This document shows positions 51,801-59,909 of a stretch of 64,000 nt of DNA, one piece after another (within the stretch, counting starts at the first letter, position 1; each line of letters starts with the position of its first letter). Made by a program: the position numbers and the translations under genes. The notes beneath the pieces were generated by a model. The model saw nothing but the letters and a program-made list of their open reading frames with translations. It made no database searches and was not told the DNA's origin. The stretch is from Salinigranum halophilum (GTDB taxonomy: Archaea > Halobacteriota > Halobacteria > Halobacteriales > Haloferacaceae), in assembly GCF_007004735.1 (NCBI RefSeq), contig NZ_SSNL01000003.1, positions 744,001-808,000 of the forward strand. Reading direction: 5' to 3'.

Positions 51801-54799
51801 TCGTGGAGGAGCTGTACGCCGCCGGAAGCACTCCCAGTGGCGTCCTGCGCTGTGGCAACAAGCTTGATGTAGTTGTCCTGATCACCAGGCCCGATCTGCA
51901 TCCCGACAGATTGGTTCGGCTCCGGACTCACACCGTCAGGGAAGGGCGATTCAACCGTCGTCCGAACAGTGAACGGGCTGTCTCCGGTCGCGTTCACCCC
52001 ATACTGGAAGGCATAGGACTGCGAATTCTGCTCTTCGTACGCGTCGCCGAACGGGATTGCATCGATGGAAATACGCTCGGTTGCGCCGCCGGCACGTACC
52101 TGTGAACCGTTGTAGAGGTCTGCATAGTCGGTCCCATTGGTCATCAGGCCCGTGAACCCAACTCCGAACAACGACTCGGGGTGCTGACCGGCAACGAACT
52201 GACGTTCGACGGGAAGGTCGTTGTCAAGGCCGTTCAGCGGGTCGATCGCGAAGGGATCCTCCCCGTCGGAGAGGCCGTCGTTGTCGTCATCGGGGTCGAG
52301 CGAATCAGGGGAACCGTCCTGATCACCATCGACAGGTTGTGAGGCCTGCGAGCACGGGTTCGTCCCGACCGTATTCTCGTCTTCGTTGGTGTAGCCGTCG
52401 TTGTCGGCATCACCGTCAGGGTCGTATTCCGGCGACGTCGGGTCGTCTGCCGTGCACTGTTCGACATCACCTCCACCGTAATCGTTCGGCTCGAAGACCG
52501 TGATCGTGTTACTACCATAGGTTGCAGCCCAGACCGTCCCTGGGAACTTGTCGTCGTCACCCTGCGCGTGGACGTCAAGCGGGTTCACCCCAATGTTCTG
52601 GAAGATGGGGTCTGAGCCCGTCGCCTCCGTCCCAGCTGGATTGAGCTTGACTCGCTCGACGTCACCAGAGTTCCACATCGCGAGGAGGAGGTCACCTTTC
52701 AGCGCACTGTCGAAGTTGGACGCCGTGTAGACATCCATCCCCTGTGGGGTCGGGCCGTAGAACTCGAGTGGTGCACTTGGCGAGGTCTCGTTCGCCGGAG
52801 AGATGAAGTCACACTCAACTGGGTTGTGGAGGCCGCTCTCTACTGCTGCGGCGAATTCGCTCGTCGAGTTCCCACGCGTTGGATTCGGATGTCCGGCGTA
52901 GTAATCTTCACCCTCAACGTGATACACGCCTGGTGCGGAGTACGCGTCGTCTTCGTTCGGCTCGTTCGTACAGACGCCCTGTGGTCCCTCATCGACGACG
53001 ATTCCACCCCAGCCGGGATTAGCACCGTTGTCAGTCGCGTACAGCTGGTTGTCCTCATTGAGTGCGATATCGTACGAGTTCCGGTACCCCGGGGAGTACA
53101 CGTCGACGGGGCTGTCGGAAACCCACATCGCCATGTTCGTGCCATTCTGTCCACCGAACGGTGTCGCAGTGCCCTGTAGCGTCGGCAGGTCGTACAGATA
53201 CGTCGCGTTCGTGTGGTTTGCGTCCTTTTCGGCCATTCCCTCGATTTGATCGAGGTCTACCGAGAGTATCGCGGCAGAGAGCGCATACTCTGGTGTGAAC
53301 GCGAAGTTGGCCGACGGTGCACCCTTGTTCGTGTTCCCTCCCGACGCGACGTAGAGCGTATTCGTCTCGGCTTCGTATTGGATGCCGTTTGTCGCGTGGT
53401 TCTCCTCTGATCGCGGGAGTCCTCGGACCAGCATGTCGTGGTCCCATCCGGAATCAGTCTTGGTCAATCGAGAGATGACCCCGGAGTTCGTATCGAGCCC
53501 ACTGTCACCCCCGCTCTCGCCAGCGCCGATTCGCGGATCGCTTGAAGCAGCATAGATAACCGGGTTAGACGCGTTGCCTTCTACGAGGAGCCCGGTCACC
53601 TGTCGTTTGTTCACGTTCGGATTGTACGACCCATCGTCGTTGTAGTTCGGGAGCTCCTGAACGGTGGTGATCACCTCCGTATCGACCACTTGGTAATCGT
53701 TCGTCCCGTTCCGGGTTATCTCGAACGCTGTGATTTTTCCGTTCTGTTGTGAAACGTACAGCCTGCCATCCGGACCGAAGTCGAGCGAAGTCGGATTGAA
53801 CGGTTCGACACCGAGTCCACTGATGCCGAATCCTACAGTGGCTGCGGGCACCCCATCACCAGACAAGTCGACAGTTACTGGCGAATTGCTCCCTGAGTGA
53901 TTGACCACGAGTGTTGCCCTCTTCGCCTGTGTATCCGACGGACTGAACGTGACGTTGACCGTCGTGGATTCTCCGGGGGCAAGTGACACGTCTGCTGGCT
54001 CCTCGGCAGAAAACTCACTCGCATTGCGCCCGGTTATCGAGACGTCGTCGAGCGTTATCGAGGGATCGGTGTCGTTCCCGAGGTTGGTCAACTGGACCGT
54101 CTCGCTTCCACTTTGGTTCACGACGACATCCCCGAAATCCACCGTCCCAAGCGTCCCCATCGTGTTAGATTGGGGCTCCGCTTCGACGATCTCGATCGCC
54201 GATATTTTTGCGTTGTCTACCTCGCTGGAAAGGCTAATATTAATCGCGCTGTCCGTCGGCGTCACAGTAAACGATTTCATCACACCAGTTTCGGTACCCA
54301 CGTCCGCGATGATGTCGTAGTCGTCGATTACCGGCTGGTCTTCCAGTAAGACGTCGAACACGCGCGAGCCCTCTGCTCCGCCTTCGCTGACGCCGAAGTA
54401 GACCTCTGCAAAGTAGAGACGGACTTCATACGTTTCCCCACTTTGGATACCACTGGAAAATGTCCATTGCTGATCACCGTACCGCTCGCTTTGGAATACC
54501 TCAGTCGGGGTTCCGTTGGCGACCGAACCATCCAGTGTCACCGTCCCGTCGTACGAACTCGAGGTTTGCCCTCCTGTGGCATACTGACTAGTACCCCCGG
54601 CCCAGTCAGATTTCCCATCGATTGAACCTACTGTTCCCCCGCCTGCGTTTATCCGGTACAGGACATCACCGGGAGCAGCCGTGGCCGACCCGGTCAACGA
54701 CACCGGTCCTACAATCGGTGACAGCACGACTATCATTATCAACCCGAGAACAGCCCCCCTCTGAACGAGGTCCCACCCCGATTTCCACACACCCATCAT
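48857..54799 (-). CDS. Giant secreted malectin / beta-propeller / PKD multidomain protein
   Basis: 1980 residues. Order (approximate): Sec signal 1-42; malectin-like domain 43-206 (VLYRINAGG start); ASH/DUF1573-like beta domain 210-310; beta-propeller like a glucose/sorbosone dehydrogenase 313-773 (LDFGPDGRLYVSQQNG, ATDNGANPGWGG); calcium-binding thrombospondin type 3 region 780-856 (DADNDGYTNEDE, DDDNDGLSDGED); laminin-G/lectin-like domain 866-1090; two PKD/Ig-like domains 1100-1285; then malectin-like domains at about 1286-1450, 1550-1713 and 1813-1976, joined by two Ig-like linkers. No C-terminal anchor is visible after the last malectin. Likely a secreted carbohydrate-binding protein; the propeller's catalytic state is not certain. 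Confidence 0.85.
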   Translation of the reverse strand: MMGVWKSGWDLVQRGAVLGLIMIVVLSPIVGPVSLTGSATAAPGDVLYRINAGGGTVGSIDGKSDWAGGTSQYATGGQTSSSYDGTVTLDGSVANGTPTEVFQSERYGDQQWTFSSGIQSGETYEVRLYFAEVYFGVSEGGAEGSRVFDVLLEDQPVIDDYDIIADVGTETGVMKSFTVTPTDSAINISLSSEVDNAKISAIEIVEAEPQSNTMGTLGTVDFGDVVVNQSGSETVQLTNLGNDTDPSITLDDVSITGRNASEFSAEEPADVSLAPGESTTVNVTFSPSDTQAKRATLVVNHSGSNSPVTVDLSGDGVPAATVGFGISGLGVEPFNPTSLDFGPDGRLYVSQQNGKITAFEITRNGTNDYQVVDTEVITTVQELPNYNDDGSYNPNVNKRQVTGLLVEGNASNPVIYAASSDPRIGAGESGGDSGLDTNSGVISRLTKTDSGWDHDMLVRGLPRSEENHATNGIQYEAETNTLYVASGGNTNKGAPSANFAFTPEYALSAAILSVDLDQIEGMAEKDANHTNATYLYDLPTLQGTATPFGGQNGTNMAMWVSDSPVDVYSPGYRNSYDIALNEDNQLYATDNGANPGWGGIVVDEGPQGVCTNEPNEDDAYSAPGVYHVEGEDYYAGHPNPTRGNSTSEFAAAVESGLHNPVECDFISPANETSPSAPLEFYGPTPQGMDVYTASNFDSALKGDLLLAMWNSGDVERVKLNPAGTEATGSDPIFQNIGVNPLDVHAQGDDDKFPGTVWAATYGSNTITVFEPNDYGGGDVEQCTADDPTSPEYDPDGDADNDGYTNEDENTVGTNPCSQASQPVDGDQDGSPDSLDPDDDNDGLSDGEDPFAIDPLNGLDNDLPVERQFVAGQHPESLFGVGFTGLMTNGTDYADLYNGSQVRAGGATERISIDAIPFGDAYEEQNSQSYAFQYGVNATGDSPFTVRTTVESPFPDGVSPEPNQSVGMQIGPGDQDNYIKLVATAQDATGSASGGVQLLHEVNGTVVNSRAVLSESEVIGSGQTIDLYLDVYPSNDTVEASYSINGGERVYFDQTLTMSESWYATSTRGLAVGVISTARGASSTHPASWDRLSVTEITPNTAPTADAGDDQSVDEGATVVLDASNTTDPDEGDVVTYVWEQIDGPSVTLESSMAVNASFTAPDVDQNTTLTFQVEATDGTDTDTDTVNVTVVPVNEPPVADAGPDVTVAPGETIQLDGTGSSDPTDETLTYSWDQIGGPSVGVLSDNESATPTLAVTETDETISGVIELTVSDGTSSDTDSVNVTVEPTTNETVVYRINTGGDAYTDELGNQWAADDYFNTPGYVADAEAKYGTTDIAGTADDRLYLTERFWTDTTGTEYSLPVEDGNYTVRLHLAEIYFGSQSSTGDGGRVMSANLEGEPVELTGYDIHADVGPNTATVKEYTVEVTDGSLDIDFNASADNPKISAIEVLSADDDANTAPSIEPITDQTIVEGDSTDLSVSASDADGDDTLSLSLSQAPEFVSLTDNGDRTGTITIAPGAGDNGTYTVEVVADDGTVSTSETFSVDVTTTTTNEAVVYRINTGGDAYTDELGNQWAADDYFNTPGYVADAEAKYGTTDIAGTADDRLYLTERFWTDTTGTEYSLPIEDGNYTVRLHLAEIYFGSQSSTGDGGRVMSANLEGEPVELTGYDIHADVGPNTATVKEYTVEVTDGSLDIDFNASADNPKISAIEVLSADDDANTAPSIEPIADQTIVEGDSTGVSVTASDADGDDTLSLSLSQAPEFVSLTDNGDGTGTIAISPGVGDNGTYTVEVVADDGTVSTSETFSVDVTTTTTNEAVVYRINTGGDAYTDELGNQWAADDYFNAPGYVADAEAKYGTTDIAGTADDRLYLTERFWTNTTGTEYSLPVEDGNYTVRLHLAEIYFGSQSSTGDGGRVMSANLEGEPVELTGYDIHADVGPNTATVKEYTVEVTDGSLDIDFNASADNPKISAIEVLSAEA
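48866..50935. repeat. 789-bp tandem DNA repeats inside the malectin protein gene
   Basis: Three near-identical malectin copies, at about 48871-49350, 49660-50150 and 50449-50935, with two intervening Ig-like linkers that are also nearly identical. The same landmark (start of AGAGCACCTCG) recurs at 48871, 49660 and 50449: exactly 789 bases, or 263 codons, each time. Most third positions match, so duplication or gene conversion is recent. Confidence 0.85.
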
Positions 54800-55051
54800 A
54801 CCTTTTGTGTCACTGAATCGACCCGTATTAAACTTGTTGATTGGTGAAAGTGTATGGTTATTTGATGTGACTGCCCATCCCGGTCGTCGATGGAGTGACT
54901 AACCGAGAGCGTGCCACCCGCCGCGGCTCTCCGCAAAATATCATACACTCTTGGTGTGCTCGGAACGATAATGTCGACGGAGACCAGACTCCCGCAGGCG
55001 GATAATAAAATGCAAAAAATATTCTTTTTCGGCCTACTCGGTCACCTACGG

Positions 55052-56218
55052 ATGGTCGATGAGACTGGTGAAGACCAATGTCCCCGTGAACAGGAGGACG
55101 AGCAACTGTGTATCTTGGCGTTGAACAAGCGGAGCTGGCTCAGTCCTGAAGCAGGCGGCGCGGAGATTAATCTCGAAAAGACGTTGAAGGAACTGGCCGA
55201 CCGCGGGCACGAGGTCCACGTGCTGACCGGGTCTGATGGTGGCCGGCCGAAGTTCGAGCGTGACGGCAAAGTTTCGTTCCGCCGGGTCAGTGGTGATAAA
55301 CGATTTCCGACACCGCTTGACCTGATCGTCTCGTATCTCGTCGTCTCGGTCTACTTTTATTGGCATCTCTATCGCGTCTCTCCCGACGTCGTGTACACCG
55401 TATACGCGCCTCTTCCATGGCCGGTGTTCACTCGACGACCCAGAGTCACGATATTCCACCACGTTGCCATCAAATCGTTCATGAAAACGCATCCGTTTCC
55501 ACAGAACGTCCTCGGCGCTTCGGCACAGTGGCTTGGGGTCCTTCGGGAACGGCATAATCCCACAGTGTGTGTGAGTCAGAGCACCAAAGAGAGTCTCGTT
55601 TCTTATGGTCACGATCCGGAGACCGTGTACGAGGTGCGCAACGGCATCGATATCGACCAGTACCACGTCAGTTCTGACTCTCCCGAGCCTCGTATCCTGT
55701 TTATGGGTGGATTGGAAGAGTACAAGGGAGCCGACCGTCTCCCGGAGATCCACCAGAGCGTCGTCGAAGAGTGTGAGATGAACGTCTCTCTCGATATTGC
55801 TGGACGGGATGGCCCAGTACGCGAACAGGTCGTTGAGTACTGCTCACAGAACGATCATGCACAGTACCACGGGTACGTCTCACTGGAGACCAAGCTCGAA
55901 CTCCTCGCTTCCGCGTGGGTGCTCGTTGCGCCAAGCCGAATCGAGGGATGGGGAATCGTCGTAATCGAGGCTAATGCGTGCGGGACACCTGCAGTGGGGT
56001 CTCGCGTCAAAGGTCTCAAAGATTCGATTCGTGACGGTGAAACCGGCCTCCTTACCGACGGAAGTGACCCCGACACCTTCGCAGCGGACATCTGTCGGAT
56101 ACTGACCGACGATTCACTTCGAAGAGAACTTGGCGAGAACGCGCGCGAGTGGGCAGAAGAACACTCGTGGGAGCGCTCAGCTGCTGAACTCGAAGCTGTC
56201 TTCTACGCCCATACGTGA
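55052..56218 (+). CDS. Family 4 glycosyltransferase
   Basis: About 388 residues. The conserved part begins LCILALNKRSWLSPEAGGAEINLEKTL, then the linker HGVT-type motifs are replaced by IFHHVAIKSF, VSQSTKESL, and ILFMGGLEEYKGADRLPE; PSRIEGWGIVVIEANACGTPAV carries the EX7E catalytic pair. In-frame ATGs at 54971 and 55010 are possible, but 55052 (MVDETGEDQ) suits the nearby AT-rich TATA-like stretch. The last 42 bases overlap the 3' end of the convergent glycosyltransferase gene. The sugar and acceptor are unknown. Confidence 0.83.
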   Translation: MVDETGEDQCPREQEDEQLCILALNKRSWLSPEAGGAEINLEKTLKELADRGHEVHVLTGSDGGRPKFERDGKVSFRRVSGDKRFPTPLDLIVSYLVVSVYFYWHLYRVSPDVVYTVYAPLPWPVFTRRPRVTIFHHVAIKSFMKTHPFPQNVLGASAQWLGVLRERHNPTVCVSQSTKESLVSYGHDPETVYEVRNGIDIDQYHVSSDSPEPRILFMGGLEEYKGADRLPEIHQSVVEECEMNVSLDIAGRDGPVREQVVEYCSQNDHAQYHGYVSLETKLELLASAWVLVAPSRIEGWGIVVIEANACGTPAVGSRVKGLKDSIRDGETGLLTDGSDPDTFAADICRILTDDSLRRELGENAREWAEEHSWERSAAELEAVFYAHT

Positions 56219-57370
56219 CTCCCTCTCGGTTCGACTCCGTTCCGATTGGTTAACGAGTCGCTCGAGCACTGCTGTCGTCTCTTCGACCGAACTCTCCCAC
56301 GAGAGGCCCTCCTCTTTGATTAGCTGTCGACCGTCTCTCCCGAGCTGTTCTCTGAGTTCACTGTCACCGAGCAGTTCACGTAAGTGTTCAGCAATCGAAT
56401 CGACGTCCTCGACTGGTGCCACTCTCCCTGCTTTGCTAACGAGGCCCGACGTCTGCTCGAGATCACTCGCGATGACAGGTGTCTGGGTCGAGAACGCCTC
56501 CATCAGCGTTCGCGGGAACCCCTCTGAACGACTGGGAAGGACCAAGACATCCGCAGACCGGAATACGGCAGGCATCTCATCGTAGTCCACTAACCCGTGG
56601 AAGTGAATCGAATCACTGCTCTCCAGCTCTGCGACGTGGGCTTCTAATTCTTCGCGGAGCGGCCCATCACCGCAGATGCAGAGCTGCGCATCTTCGAACT
56701 CGTCTGTGACTTCGTGATATGCGTCGATGGCGTCTCGAGGACACTTCCCCTCAACGAGCCTCCCGACGAACAGTACCGTCTGTCCGTCGTTCTCAGGGAT
56801 GACAGAGGAGGATGGTCCATCGGGAGAGAATCGATGTCGGTCGATTCCGTTAGAGACTACCTGTATGTCGACAGAGTCGCAGAGATTGCGCAACTCTCGC
56901 CGCTCGTGCTCTGTGTAGCAGAAGATGACATCAGCACTGTTGAACGTGTACCGACCGAGGGTTCTCAGGTGGAGCTTCGCAATCCACTGTGGGACGCTCT
57001 GCGAAATCAGTGAGTGGTTCGTTATCGCGAAGGGGATATCATTGGAGCGGGCGAGGAACGCAGCGACGTTCGTTGCCATGTAGAAGTGTGCGTGCCCGTG
57101 AACGATGTCGAACTCTTCTATGTGAGTGCGAAGGAACTGGAGTGCGCTAACGGAGAACTCGTTTCCTAAAAAGTTGTGTGTCGACGGGCATCGTACTACC
57201 TTGTACCCGTCCCGCGTCTCCCACTGTCTGTCTCGAAGGTCTGGCGAGATGGTGAGAACAGTCACCTCATGGCCATTGGCTGCCTGATCACGACTCAAAG
57301 CATGTGCGTGGTAGGCCCCTCCCCCCACGACATCCGGATAGATCTCCTGAGCAACCCGGAGTATCTTCAT
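56177..57370 (-). CDS. Family 4 glycosyltransferase
   Basis: 397 residues. The N-terminal Gly-rich loop DVVGGGAYHAHALSRDQAANGHEVTV is typical, as are VVSNGIDRHRF, VLFVGRLVEGKCPRDAI and the catalytic-site PSRSEGFPRTLMEAF (EX7E). A retaining GT4 adding a sugar to a lipid-linked or protein-linked glycan is the reasonable guess. It converges with the GT4 at 55052-56218 and overlaps it by 42 bases. The next upstream gene (57438-58646) is another GT4 on the same strand. Confidence 0.88.
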   Translation of the reverse strand: MKILRVAQEIYPDVVGGGAYHAHALSRDQAANGHEVTVLTISPDLRDRQWETRDGYKVVRCPSTHNFLGNEFSVSALQFLRTHIEEFDIVHGHAHFYMATNVAAFLARSNDIPFAITNHSLISQSVPQWIAKLHLRTLGRYTFNSADVIFCYTEHERRELRNLCDSVDIQVVSNGIDRHRFSPDGPSSSVIPENDGQTVLFVGRLVEGKCPRDAIDAYHEVTDEFEDAQLCICGDGPLREELEAHVAELESSDSIHFHGLVDYDEMPAVFRSADVLVLPSRSEGFPRTLMEAFSTQTPVIASDLEQTSGLVSKAGRVAPVEDVDSIAEHLRELLGDSELREQLGRDGRQLIKEEGLSWESSVEETTAVLERLVNQSERSRTERESRMGVEDSFEFSS

Positions 57371-57437
57371 ACGAGAACCAACTCGAATTGATTGATATGT
57401 CTTATCATCTTTTGTGCGCTGGAATTCGACTGTGGGC

Positions 57438-58646
57438 TCATGTGCCGCGGTAACACCCGATTAGTTCGTCCACGTGATCCTCCATCGTGTGTTCCAGCGC
57501 CCACTGTCTCGCGTTCCGACTCAGAGCGTGCTGTGTTTCGATATCATCGACGAGTGTCCTGACACACTGAGCGAGAGCTGTGGCGTCACCGGCTTCGAAT
57601 AGCAGCCCCCGTTCACCGTGCTCTACCAGTTCTGGGATTCCACCCATGTCTGAGCCGATAACTGGAAGTCCAGACGCGAGGCTCTCGTAGATTACTAGTG
57701 GAGAGTTCTCCATCCACAGAGAAGGGACGACCGCTGCATGCGAACTCACTCGAAGCTCGTGGAGCCGGTCAGATGTCACGTATCCGTGATACCTCACGTT
57801 GTCCAGTTCCTGTGCCACCTCTTCGCAGTCCTCGCTCATCGGCCCACTCCCACAGAGGTGCACAGTCACTTGCGGAAGAGCCTCTGCGGCTTCGAAGAGC
57901 GTCTCTAACCCTTTCGAGCGCTGTTGTTTTCCTGCATACAGAACCGCGGGCTCCGCTGACGGTTCCGGAGGCTCGTCGATAACAGATGTTACACCGTGTT
58001 GAATCCGCGTTGCGGGGATATCCTCGAAGAACCCGCGGTCGAGGTGAACGTCAATGACGTGTTGGCTGGGAGAAACTACGTGGTCTGGAGGGCCCATCAC
58101 GTGTTTTTTTCCTTTCGCGTACATCCGACAGGGAAACGGAGAGTCGTGACAGACCCCCACTTCATCGCCAGGGAGGGTACGCTCCCGCATGAGACTCGTC
58201 TTGGGACAGAGAAGGCCGTAATCGTGGAGCATGTGCACGTATCTTGCATCCGACTTTGCGATTACTTTGCCAATACCCGCTGAAATGCCCATGAGATTGT
58301 TCGTGTGAACCACATCAGGCTCGAAATCCGAAATGAACCCCTTGAGGACGCGCCGAGCGTGTGGATTCAGGGTATCAAGCTGATGCCATGCAGCTTTCGC
58401 AGGAAGCGAATTTCCGGTTCCCTCGCCGCGATGAGAGAGGTTCAGCGGGAAAAACCGGTACGTCGGAACACCCTCATACATCTCACGTTCTAACGAGAGG
58501 CTTCGTGTTCCATCGTAGGGTTTCGTGGTCAGGATCGCCAGCTCATGCCCTCTTGCTTGGAGCGCTTGTGCGACACGGAGTACGTAGTTCTCTGCCCCCC
58601 CATTGACTGATGGTGGAAAAACACCATTGACTAAGCAGATGTTCAT
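57438..58646 (-). CDS. Family 4 glycosyltransferase
   Basis: 402 residues. Motifs: FPPSVNGGAENYVLRVAQALQARGHE (donor-side loop), VHMLHDYGLLCPKTSL, SQHVIDVHLDRGFF, VLYAGKQQRSKGLETLFEA, and PSLWMENSPLVIYESLASGLPVIGSDMGG with the EX7E motif. It sits 67 bases upstream of the GT4 at 56177-57370 on the same strand; both may be one operon. The HDY stretch is often seen in GT4 enzymes with UDP or GDP donors. Specificity unknown. Confidence 0.88.
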   Translation of the reverse strand: MNICLVNGVFPPSVNGGAENYVLRVAQALQARGHELAILTTKPYDGTRSLSLEREMYEGVPTYRFFPLNLSHRGEGTGNSLPAKAAWHQLDTLNPHARRVLKGFISDFEPDVVHTNNLMGISAGIGKVIAKSDARYVHMLHDYGLLCPKTSLMRERTLPGDEVGVCHDSPFPCRMYAKGKKHVMGPPDHVVSPSQHVIDVHLDRGFFEDIPATRIQHGVTSVIDEPPEPSAEPAVLYAGKQQRSKGLETLFEAAEALPQVTVHLCGSGPMSEDCEEVAQELDNVRYHGYVTSDRLHELRVSSHAAVVPSLWMENSPLVIYESLASGLPVIGSDMGGIPELVEHGERGLLFEAGDATALAQCVRTLVDDIETQHALSRNARQWALEHTMEDHVDELIGCYRGT

Positions 58647-58824
58647 GTTATTGATCTAGCCTCCCAGAATCTGATGTATGCACCGGTTCTCGGCGCCATC
58701 AAAAGGTTCCGACTCAACGTGGTCACACCGAGAGTGGATTTGATGATAACAGTACCGATGCGACTTCTTACTCGTATAACACGGCGTTCGAAACGAATAC
58801 AAACGGAAGCCGAATCACTGCTGG

Positions 58825-59787
58825 TCAGACACCAGGTTGATTACTCGCTTGATTAGCCATTGCTGTTCGCCACCACCTGCTTAGGTCACTCAGGGAACTG
58901 AATACTCTCGGACCAAAGAGGCTGATCATGAAAAGTACGGCCCGTTGAGTGGTCGGTTTGTATCCGAGTGCAATCCACAAATCACGAATCGCTTCGACGT
59001 GTTTCCCGTTTTCGAGCTGGTGGTATCCGCGTTCAGCGTGCCACTTCGAAAAAAACTCCGAACCGATGCTCTCGTCGTTTAATATTGGGGCCGGATACTT
59101 CGCGAGGATGTCCTTGCGCTGATTCGCGTGTGCTCGCTTTGACGAGACGTTCTCATCGTGTGAGAGCCGAATTGTGAGTGGTTCATCGACCGCGTCGAAT
59201 TTATATTGTTTGGCAAGTCTGATACTGAGGTCCCAGTCCTCACCGTGATCCATCATCTCATCAAACCCACCAACAGCACGGAACGCATCTGTGCGAATCA
59301 TATGTCCCGAATGTGGTGACATTCCCCAGGATGAGAGTACCTCTGGATAGATTTCGCCAATTCTCGATTCCGGTGGTGAGAACTGTTTCAGGACACGTCT
59401 TGGCTCACCCGTTGACCAGATCTCTCCACCGGTGTACACGACAGCGTACTCCGATGATAATTGGTTGAAGCGCGCCAACTGCTGCTCGATTTTGTCAGCA
59501 CGCCAGCGGTCGTCATCATCCAGAATACAGAGATATTCCCCATCAGCGTGGGCTGCTGCCTGGTTCCGACTCGCGGATATCCCCCGCCGTTCAGTGTTGT
59601 TGATTGCTGTAACTCGCGAGTCGTCCGTATATTCAGCTAGTGCATTTAATGTTGCCGTGTCGGATGCATCGTCGTTGACGACTATCACCTCCACCTCGCC
59701 GTGCGTCTGCCCCAAGACGGTCTGTATCGCTCCGGGTATGTAAGATGAGCGATGATATGTTGGTATTATGACACTAACCAGAGCCAT
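58825..59787 (-). CDS. Family 2 glycosyltransferase
   Basis: 320 residues. The N-terminus is LVSVIIPTYHRSSYIPGAIQTVLGQTH, followed by EVIVVNDDASDT, RGISASRNQAAAHADGEYLCILDDDDRW (metal DxD) and a later DHGEDWDLSIRLAKQY. This is a classic inverting GT2 of the polysaccharide type with no membrane domain. The divergent neighbour is the sulfatase-fold hydrolase, about 120 bases away. Confidence 0.9.
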   Translation of the reverse strand: MALVSVIIPTYHRSSYIPGAIQTVLGQTHGEVEVIVVNDDASDTATLNALAEYTDDSRVTAINNTERRGISASRNQAAAHADGEYLCILDDDDRWRADKIEQQLARFNQLSSEYAVVYTGGEIWSTGEPRRVLKQFSPPESRIGEIYPEVLSSWGMSPHSGHMIRTDAFRAVGGFDEMMDHGEDWDLSIRLAKQYKFDAVDEPLTIRLSHDENVSSKRAHANQRKDILAKYPAPILNDESIGSEFFSKWHAERGYHQLENGKHVEAIRDLWIALGYKPTTQRAVLFMISLFGPRVFSSLSDLSRWWRTAMANQASNQPGV

Positions 59788-59880
59788 TGTCCGTGTTCGA
59801 CTCGGACTCGGGATAAATATACTCCTTTAATCGGTCGAACGATATCCAGTTCTCCGATAGTAACACGTGTATGGTTAGAA

Positions 59881-59890
59881 TTATACTATG
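59881..59890 (+). promoter_or_regulatory. TATA box of the sulfatase-fold gene
   Basis: TTATACTATG is centred about 25-27 bases before the ATG at 59910, pointing to a leaderless start there. This argues against the in-frame ATG at 59871, which lies upstream of the TATA element. Confidence 0.5.
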
Positions 59891-59909
59891 TACACCTCGT
59901 CTACATCGT

